Positions 8,301 to 13,600 of a DNA stretch of 14,403 bases are shown here, in pieces (within the stretch, counting starts at the first letter, position 1; the number at the start of each line of letters is the position of its first letter). Source of the DNA: Kiritimatiellia bacterium (lineage in GTDB: Bacteria; Verrucomicrobiota; Kiritimatiellia; RFP12; UBA1067); NCBI GenBank assembly GCA_017965685.1, contig JAGCPM010000136.1:1-14403 (forward strand), written 5' to 3'. A model generated the notes under the pieces. The model made no database searches. It worked only from the letters and a program-made list of their open reading frames with translations, and was not told where the DNA came from. Both the position numbers and the translations under genes were made by a program.

Positions 8301-9439
8301 TCGCCGACCGTATCCAGGACGAGTCTCTCGTCCTGCTAAAGAACAAGGCGGGAACCCTGCCGTTCGACGATAAGAAGGTAAAGAAACTACTCGTCGTCGG
8401 CCCCCTAGCAGATGACACGAGCTTCATGACGAGCCGCTATGGGCCTGACGGCATACCGTGCACATCCGTCCTCGCCGGACTTCGTGCGCGCCTCGACGGC
8501 AAGGTTGAGGTCGCATACGAGAAGGGCTGCGAGGTTGTGGACGCCAACTGGCCGGAAAGCGAAACCCTGCCGCCGCGGTTCGACCCGGAAGAAGTCGCTG
8601 CAATGTCGAAGGCCGTCGCCGCCGCAGAGGGTGCCGACGCGATAGTTGCCGTGCTGGGCGAAGACCTTTGGCGGTGCGGCGAAAGCTGCTCGCGCACCTC
8701 ACTCGATCTGCCGGGTCACCAGCAGCAGCTTTTGGAGAGGCTCGTTGCTACGGGCAAGCCGGTCGTACTCGTCCTGGTAAACGGACACCCCCTCACAATC
8801 AACTGGGCGAATCAAAACGTGGCTGCGATCATCGAGGCGTGGCTTCCCGGGCCGCGCGGCGGCGTCTCAGTCGCAAAGGCGCTCTTTGGCGACATCAATC
8901 CGTCCGGCAGGCTCGCCACGACTGTGCCGAAGTCCATCGGCCAGATCGAGTATAACTTCCCCTTCAAGAAGGCCTCGCACAACGGCCAGCCGAAGGCGGG
9001 CCCGAATGGCTCGGGACACACCCGCGTGACCGGCGCGCTATATCCTTTCGGCTACGGCCTAAGCTACACCACGTTTGAAATGAAGAATTTGGAATGTAGA
9101 ATGAACAATGGGGAAGTTGACGTATCTTGCGACGTGACGAACACCGGCAAAAGGGCGGGCGCGGAAGTCGTGCAGCTCTACGTGCGCGACAAGTTTTCCA
9201 GCGTCGTCACATACGATTCTGTTCTGCGCGGCTTCGAGAAGGTGTGGCTTGAGCCTGGCGAGACGAAGCGCATAACGTTCACGCTCAAGCCTGATGATCT
9301 CGCGATTCTCGATGCGGACATGAACTGGACGGTCGAGGCGGGCGACTTCGAGATAATGGTCGGTGCTTCCAGCAAGGACATCCGCCAGCGCGCGACATTG
9401 CGCATCGACAAGTCCATCACGCTCGGCCATCAGCGGTAA
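5360..9439 (+). CDS. Secreted GH89 alpha-N-acetylglucosaminidase / GH3 beta-glycosidase fusion
   Basis: 1359 residues; ATG with AAGGA eight bases upstream (5347-5351). Residues 1-20 form a Sec signal peptide ending in AAAVAANA. Residues about 25-572 match GH89: YNYCTLSYTFAYCG, MGNLEGEGGPL, WCEVLNFGGNHGLYG, and the late DYANREYP...LPRWKKFF block. Likely catalytic glutamates are E213 (GDLFHEGG) and E334 (GYGSLSEGF), 121 apart, comparable to the 130 between human NAGLU E316 and E446. The small N-terminal domain of NAGLU is absent. From about residue 580 (GWIDFNKNGLKDVYEDPS) a complete GH3 follows: nucleophile D882 (VVSDSG), likely acid/base E1108 (CGESCSR), and a C-terminal fibronectin-III-like domain (about 1235-1350). 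No linker or second signal peptide separates the halves. A heptamer run at 9079-9113 enters the fn3 domain and a looser one at 6491-6518 sits in the GH89 part. GH3 substrate is undetermined. Confidence 0.92.
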   Translation: MNKLALLTASLFLCAAAVAANAPAPVRLAYNYCTLSYTFAYCGDKEWEGEIDRLAKAGYNVATVMDGTFKVWQLTLRDLGCDEKDILAFIPDECARVWWLMGNLEGEGGPLDQATIDEDARRGRFICDKMRERGIEPLLEGFFGMVPTWLADRDTTLKAVPQGKWGGGRAYDRPAILDPTSDAFARLAAIWYKNLEKVYGFKPKYLAGDLFHEGGKTGDLDVTASVRAVQSAQQKAFPGVTWVVQAWQKNPTKEVRAGLDPRFTLIERLVDDMGGGSEGCWIEGFGELPWIWCEVLNFGGNHGLYGNLKTYARMGRAAKGPAGATFRGYGSLSEGFLTNPVASDLFEEMMMRPLGTELTDDELAAWLDSWVDKRYGLSNSNSKLQLHQAWKILAETAYACPAWQEGAVDNVICAIPSWNAVRARTWAPKTGLYYDPAKLEQALALMEEVAAKENFTDAFKYDLYDLRRQVAANRLRALMPRLKDEKSAREEFIKIAESMCDPKAYVPEEFRLSYWEDLARRRAGERGVKAWRRMITTWVNASVGHTPLEDYANREYPELIRDHYLPRWKKFFAGKDIYHEGWIDFNKNGLKDVYEDPSQPVEKRVADLLSQMTLDEKSCQLSTLYGFSLHLKDPLPTPGWKKEVWKDGIANIDEMHNGFFFGRKPSRRPDLVYPFKNHIEAIRTVQKWFVEETRLGIPVDFSNEGIHGLTHTKATPLPAPIGIGATWNRALVREAGEVVGEEARLIGYSNVYAPILDLARDQRWGRTVECYGEDPFHVAQLGREMALGVQSQGVASTLKHYAAYSVPKGGRDGECRTDPHITPRELHEIHLYPFKRVIREAHPMGVMCSYNDWDGVPVASSKWFLTDLLRGEYGFGGYVVSDSGAVEYVNDKHRVAETYEEAVRMVLEAGLDVRTNFKPPKDFILPIRKLVSEGRLSMETVDRRVAAVLSVKFRLGLFDNPYIGDEKNVEAKAGWDKHLAFADRIQDESLVLLKNKAGTLPFDDKKVKKLLVVGPLADDTSFMTSRYGPDGIPCTSVLAGLRARLDGKVEVAYEKGCEVVDANWPESETLPPRFDPEEVAAMSKAVAAAEGADAIVAVLGEDLWRCGESCSRTSLDLPGHQQQLLERLVATGKPVVLVLVNGHPLTINWANQNVAAIIEAWLPGPRGGVSVAKALFGDINPSGRLATTVPKSIGQIEYNFPFKKASHNGQPKAGPNGSGHTRVTGALYPFGYGLSYTTFEMKNLECRMNNGEVDVSCDVTNTGKRAGAEVVQLYVRDKFSSVVTYDSVLRGFEKVWLEPGETKRITFTLKPDDLAILDADMNWTVEAGDFEIMVGASSKDIRQRATLRIDKSITLGHQR
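6491..6518 (+). repeat. Loose CCAACTC-type short repeat inside the GH89 domain
   Basis: AACT recurs four times at spacings of 6, 7 and 6 bases (6494, 6500, 6507, 6513), encoding SNSNSKLQL. Human NAGLU at the corresponding place has a shorter link between the RYG motif and the following AAW helix. This therefore looks like a small in-frame expansion. The match to a heptamer pattern is weaker than at the other sites. Confidence 0.4.
9079..9113 (+). repeat. Heptamer run (AATGAAG family) at the fn3 boundary of the first GH3
   Basis: Five uninterrupted 7-base units, each beginning AAT, start at 9079, 9086, 9093, 9100 and 9107 (first unit AATGAAG). They encode MKNLECRMNNG immediately after the conserved GLSYTTFE motif. 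Confidence 0.8.
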
Positions 9440-9471
9440 CCCTAAAAAAGCAACTGGATCTTGGTGCTTCG

Positions 9472-9509
9472 CGCGACATTCTGCGAAAGAATGTCGCGAT
9501 CCGTGTTTT
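9472..9509 (+). terminator. Hairpin after the GH89-GH3 gene, probable terminator
   Basis: A perfect 11-bp inverted repeat, CGCGACATTCT (9472-9482) with its complement at 9488-9498, encloses the 5-base loop GCGAA. It begins 33 bases after the TAA at 9437-9439. A short TTTT tract follows at 9506-9509, offset by eight bases. A transcription terminator or 3'-end stabilising structure is likely; the displaced T tract makes intrinsic termination less certain. Confidence 0.55.
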
Positions 9510-9734
9510 GGTTCGCCTTGTGTTTCTGTGAATAGCCGATTTTCTACCACCTCTTCTGCCGCTCAAGTGTTTGGCGTCGTTCGGGCGGCTGCGACTGGAT
9601 TTATGCTGGCGGAGTTTCCGTTTCTGACGATTCCTTTATTGAGCTCCCTTGCCTCCATTCGACTCTTCCGTAGTGTGGTGGTGAAGGGCCGATGGCGACC
9701 GAGTGCGATCATGGGTGCGGGGTTGCGTCTATGC
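9510..9734. other. Non-coding or decayed stretch before the palindrome array
   Basis: No convincing gene is visible. One plus-strand frame stays open through it and on through the array (to 9950), but it has no ribosome-binding site, gives low-complexity Arg/Ser-rich protein, and is not recognisable. It could be eroded sequence of the same surface-protein gene whose 3' end follows the array, or the leader of the array. Confidence 0.4.
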
Positions 9735-9875
9735 GGTCAGACCATTCGTGCCTTCTGGTCAGACCATAGCAACCTTCTAGTCAGACGATATATACTTTGT
9801 GGTCTGACCGTAAAGATACAATCGTCAGACTTTAAACATCACTTAGTCAGACCGCAAAGTGCATATAGTCTGACC
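9735..9875. repeat. Array of seven GTCWGAC palindromes at exact 22-bp period
   Basis: The 7-bp palindrome GTC(A/T)GAC starts at 9736, 9758, 9780, 9802, 9824, 9846 and 9868: seven copies, every start exactly 22 bp from the last, separated by 15-bp variable spacers. The centre base is A in copies 1, 2, 3, 5 and 6 and T in copies 4 and 7. Copies 1, 2 and 4 extend to the 9-bp palindrome GGTCWGACC; copies 6 and 7 keep only the right-hand C. Spacers become A/T-rich toward the middle. No eighth copy is found 22 bp beyond either end. Since 22 is not a multiple of 3, the array is not a protein repeat. Possible readings: a cooperative protein-binding array (22 bp is about two helical turns), iterons, transposon-end binding sites, or a guide-like array. 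No cas-like or recombinase gene is in the window. The pattern is certain; the function is unknown. Confidence 0.95.
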
Positions 9876-9885
9876 GCATTGTCGT

Positions 9886-9897
9886 TTGGCGCGCCAA
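9886..9897. repeat. 12-bp perfect palindrome next to the array
   Basis: TTGGCGCGCCAA is fully self-complementary and starts 11 bases after the last GTCWGAC copy. It lies at the boundary between the array and the readable part of the surface-protein remnant. It may be a protein-binding or recombination site, or chance. Confidence 0.5.
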
Positions 9898-10402
9898 CAG
9901 CGCGTCTGCATGGCGGACGGTTCCTATCTCTATGTCCCGTATGCGAATAGACTCAATGAACTCTACGTCGGCAATGATGCGAAGATCGATATCGGCGATA
10001 GGTATACAGACAGTCGTCTCTCCTATCAGATCAATGGCGAGATGGTCGTCACCAACTTGACGCAGGCCGCTACAGCCTCTAGGTATGTGACGTATAATCA
10101 GGGTACTAGCACTCCTGGTGTGTTCAAGTTCGGCACCGTCACGAACAAGATGAACAGCAGCAGTGGGGCATTGTTCTGTTGCTCCGACGGGAGAGAATGA
10201 GGTCGCGACCATTCGCATCGACGGCGACAAGTTTAGCTCCGGCGACCACACCATCGCTACCGTCGGTACGGGCACTACCGCCAATGTCACGCTTGATCCG
10301 GACAGCACCGTCCTCACTGGACGCAAAGGCACGTTGCGCGTCGAAGGCGGCAACCTCGTCCTCAACGTCGCTCCCGCCGGACTGCTGATTATCTTCAGGT
10401 AG
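9886..10402 (+). pseudogene. Frameshifted C-terminal remnant of a surface/autotransporter-like protein
   Basis: One frame (about 9886-10197) reads DGSYLYVPYANRLNELYVG, VVTNLTQAATASRYVTY and GVFKFGTVTNKMNSSSG and then hits TGA. The next frame (+1) continues the same style of sequence, NEVATIRIDGDKFSSGDHT through GGNLVLNVAPAGLLIIFR, to the TAG at 10400-10402. The switch falls between about 10160 and 10195. Thr/Gly/Val-rich beta-strand sequence and the short hydrophobic ending with a terminal Arg resemble the end of large autotransporter-associated beta-repeat surface proteins of PVC bacteria. There is no start signal; the first frame is closed upstream by TGA at 9871-9873, inside the seventh array copy. 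The N-terminal bulk of the gene is therefore missing. I do not know the exact family; decay is well supported. Confidence 0.6.
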
Positions 10403-10404
10403 GT

Positions 10405-10473
10405 TAGTCTTTAGTCGCTTTGCTAGTCGCTAGTTGCTGGTTGTTGGTCCTCCTTCTAGCGACTAGCTTTTTT
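10405..10473 (+). terminator. Strong intrinsic terminator built from heptamer-like repeats
   Basis: A perfect 12-bp inverted repeat, GCTAGTCGCTAG (10422-10433) and its complement (10456-10467), encloses a 22-base loop and is followed at once by six T residues (10468-10473). It lies directly after the surface-protein remnant's stop. The left arm and loop are a degenerate 7-base tandem run of the CTAGTCG/CTAGTTG type, with further TTAGTC units at 10405-10417. Confidence 0.8.
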
Positions 10474-10506
10474 ATACCTTCTCAAGATTGTTCCGCACCG
10501 TAATCT

Positions 10507-10608
10507 AATGAAGAATGACGAATGTACGGGCGGTCGCTTTCGCGGCCATAAATTTTTACGGGGGCAAAGCCCCCTCCACCATTTTTGTTCATTTTTTCAT
10601 TCTTCAAT
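10507..10608. repeat. 102-bp dyad element with heptamer-repeat ends and two internal hairpins
   Basis: The left end (10507-10527) is a run of AATGAAG-type heptamers. The right end (10587-10608) is its imperfect reverse complement and shares the 11-mer TGAAGAATGAN region. Between them are two hairpins: GGTCGC (10532-10537) with GCGGCC (10542-10547), one G-T pair, and GGGGGC (10560-10565) with GCCCCC (10569-10574), loop AAA. The layout resembles a REP-like or small non-autonomous element. It ends just upstream of the next gene's promoter. Confidence 0.6.
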
Positions 10609-10612
10609 ACGA

Positions 10613-10641
10613 TTGACTGAGTTCGAGATAAATGATACAAT
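10613..10641 (+). promoter_or_regulatory. Strong sigma70-type promoter of the SGNH-GH3-GH29 gene
   Basis: TTGACT (10613-10618; five of six to consensus) and TACAAT (10636-10641; five of six) are separated by an optimal 17-base spacer. Transcription would begin near 10648, leaving a short leader with AAAGGAG at 10659-10665 before the ATG at 10674. Confidence 0.8.
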
Positions 10642-10673
10642 ACGGACCCTATAAGGCGAAAGGAGTATTTACG

Positions 10674-13600
10674 ATGCGTTATTTGAGAGGAACAATTCTC
10701 GCGGCTGGAGCGGCGATGGCGATTGCCGCGCATGGAGCGGCGATGCTGGATGCAGAGGGTCGTGTTACCGAGAAGACTCCGGGATGGCGGTTCGAGGCGT
10801 CGGGCGCAAAAGGGGGCGCGGCGTTCAATCCGCTCGAGGGATGGTATCCCGACAAGGGCGGAAAGCTCGTTTCGCCGCGCATCGCCATACCGAAGGCGGG
10901 TGCGTACTATAAGCTCTCCTTCACCGGTTCTGCGCCCGTCAGGTCGTACGAGGCGGTCGCGTTCTACGACGCGGCGGGGAATATGATTGCGGATAACTAT
11001 GACGTGATCTACGGGGGAGAGGGAACGGGGAAGAGGTATGAACGCGTCGTCTTTGCGCAGGAGGGCGTGAAGGAGGCGGAGGTCTTTTTCCAGTCGCCGA
11101 AGGGATGCACGGTCTCGGACGTCAAGCTCGAGCCGGCGAGCGCGGAGGAGGCGGCCAAGTGGTGCGACAGCGTGTATGCGAAGCTACCGTCCCTCGATTT
11201 CGCTTCAGTGCAGGAGAAATTGCCCCCGCGAACGCTGGATGCGCTGAAGACGGGGAAGCCGTGGCGGATTCTCATGCTGGGCGACTCGATAATGCAGGAT
11301 ACTTTCCATTCGCAGTTCCATGCTCTCGTGAAGCGGGCATATCCGAAGAGCGAGGTGACTTGGCTCGTCTCGGTGCGCGGTTCGACGGGATGCTGGTACT
11401 ACTGCGAGCCGGAGAACTTCAAGAAGTATGTCGCGGACTTTAGGCCCGACTGCGTGTTCATCGGCGGAATCTCCGGCTGGATACATCCCGATTTGCCGCT
11501 CAACGGTGGACCCGCGATTGAGTCCGTAGCGAAGCGCGTAAACGAGGAGCTTGGCGCGGAGGTGGTGGTGATGACGCCAACGCTCGCAATCGACCTTCGC
11601 GTTCCGAAGGGAACTGAGCAAGGAACCGCTGTCGCACCGTCGAAGCTCGACCACGCTGCGCTCGGCGACAGAGCGTGGAAGTACGATGCAACGGCGGCGA
11701 AGGAGCTTAAAGCGATCTGCGCGAAGAGGGGATGGCCGCTCTGGGACATGTTCACTCCCGCATACGAGTGGCTTTTCAAGACGGGGATGCCCTCGGAGTT
11801 CTACAGCCGCGACTATGTGCATTCCGGCGAACTCGGCAAGCAGATCATCGGCCGCATCGCCCTAGGCTATTTCACATCCGCCTCACGTCTTTTGACGGAT
11901 GGCGAGGCGGAGCGGATCGCGAGGGAGAAGCTCGCCAAGATGACGCTCGAGGAGAAGACCTCCTTGTGCGGACTTTGCGCAACGATGTACCTCAACGCGA
12001 TTCCGCGCGTCGGGATAGACCGCGAATGGGCGTTCAGCGACGGCAGCCACGGACTCAAGCCCGAGCACAACCGCGATCGCTGGGGCTATATCGGCGGGAT
12101 TGACGACCGCTCCACTTCCATGCCATGCATGTCCGCTCTCGCCTCGACGTGGAACCGCTCTCTTGCGGCGAAGCACGGCGACGTGATGGGCTCGCAGATG
12201 CGTTCGCGCGACAAGGACCAGATGCTGGGTCCGGGACTCAACATCATGCGCAATCCGCTTTGCGGACGCAACTGGGAGTATATGAGCGAGGATCCGTTCT
12301 TGATTTCGCAGATGGCGGTTCCCCTAATCCAGGCGGCGCAGGCGCACGGACTCGCCTGCACGCCGAAACACTACTGCCTGAACAATCAAGAGCTCAACCG
12401 CTTCGACACGTGCTCGACTGTGGATAGCCGCGCGCTGCATGAAATATATCTTCCCGCGTTCGAGGCGGCGGTGAAGGGCGGTGCGCTTTCGCTCATGACC
12501 GCCTACAACCGCTACAACGGGACGTACTGCAGCGAGAATTCGTACCTTCAGAAGGCGCTACTCAGGGAGCAGTGGGGATTCAAGGGTACGATTGTCACCG
12601 ATTGGGGCGGGCAGCACTCGTGCGACAATGCGGTCCTGAACGGCGGCGGCATGGAGGCGAACTGCGGCAACAAAGTGACATATCTTACCGACTTCTACGG
12701 TACGAACGGCGGCGACAAGTATCCGCTCGCTACAGCGGTGAAGGAAGGTCGCGTTCCCGAGGCGGCGGTAGATGAGATGGCTCTTCGCACGCTCTACGTG
12801 ATGGCGAAGACCGGCTTCTTCTCCGGCACGCAGGACAAGGGCGAGCGGCTCGTCGAGCGTCATCGCGAAGTCGCGCGCGCAATCGGCGAAGAGGCGATAA
12901 TCCTTGCGAAGAACAACAAGAGCGTCCTTCCACTCGACAAGGCAAAGACGAAGAAGCTTATTGTGTTCGGACAGATCGCGCGGCTGAAACAGGCGGAGTT
13001 CGGTTCTTCCTGCGAATGCCATGTCGTGGAGGAAATATCGTTTCTGGACGGGCTCAAGGAGTATCTTGGCGACGGCTGCGAGATAGCCTACTATCCGCTC
13101 GGCGGGGAAGTGGGGGAGACGAAGAAATCCGCCGACGAAGGCGAGAAGGGATATGACATCGGCGGAATAGTTGCGCTAACGGCGGCGGGCAAGGAGCCGC
13201 GCGTTCCGCTAGCCGAGCTTCGCGAGGAGTGCGAGAAGGCGGATGCCGTGCTCGTGTTCACGGGGACGACGATGGGCTTCGGGCAGGCGCAGGAGACTGA
13301 GGGCGAGGACCGTCCCAACATGAAGAGCGCACCGGGTCACGACGAGGAAATCGCGCAGATTCTTTCGTGGAAGCTTCCGCACACGATCGTCGTTTGCCGC
13401 GCGGGTTCAGCGCTGGAACTGCCGTGGGTCGGGAATTGCGACACGATGCTCCTCACATCCTATCTCGGACAGGAAGCCGGGCGGCCGATGGCGAAAGTCA
13501 TTTTCGGCGACGTGAATCCTTCCGGCAAGCTTACGTTCTCATGGCCTAAGTGCTACGCTGATACGCCGACCGGCTTCTTCGGCGAGCGCGCATACAATGC

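Noticed and set aside
9817..9822. TACAAT inside the array as a promoter -10
   Set aside because: No -35-like hexamer lies at a suitable distance, and the bases fall in an A/T-rich spacer. Not enough support.
9735..9875. Classical CRISPR array
   Set aside because: The conserved unit is 7-9 bp and palindromic and the spacers are 15 bp, far below CRISPR sizes. Spacers resemble one another, and no cas genes are present in the window.
9363..9950. Plus-strand ORF of 195 codons across the array
   Set aside because: It begins inside the GH3 gene, has no ribosome-binding site, gives unrecognisable Arg/Ser-rich protein, and passes through a 22-bp-period array that cannot encode a repeating protein. 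Treated as chance.
10560..10574. GGGGGC-AAA-GCCCCC hairpin as an intrinsic terminator
   Set aside because: It is not followed directly by a T tract, a full terminator already lies upstream at 10422-10473, and it is better explained as part of the dyad element.
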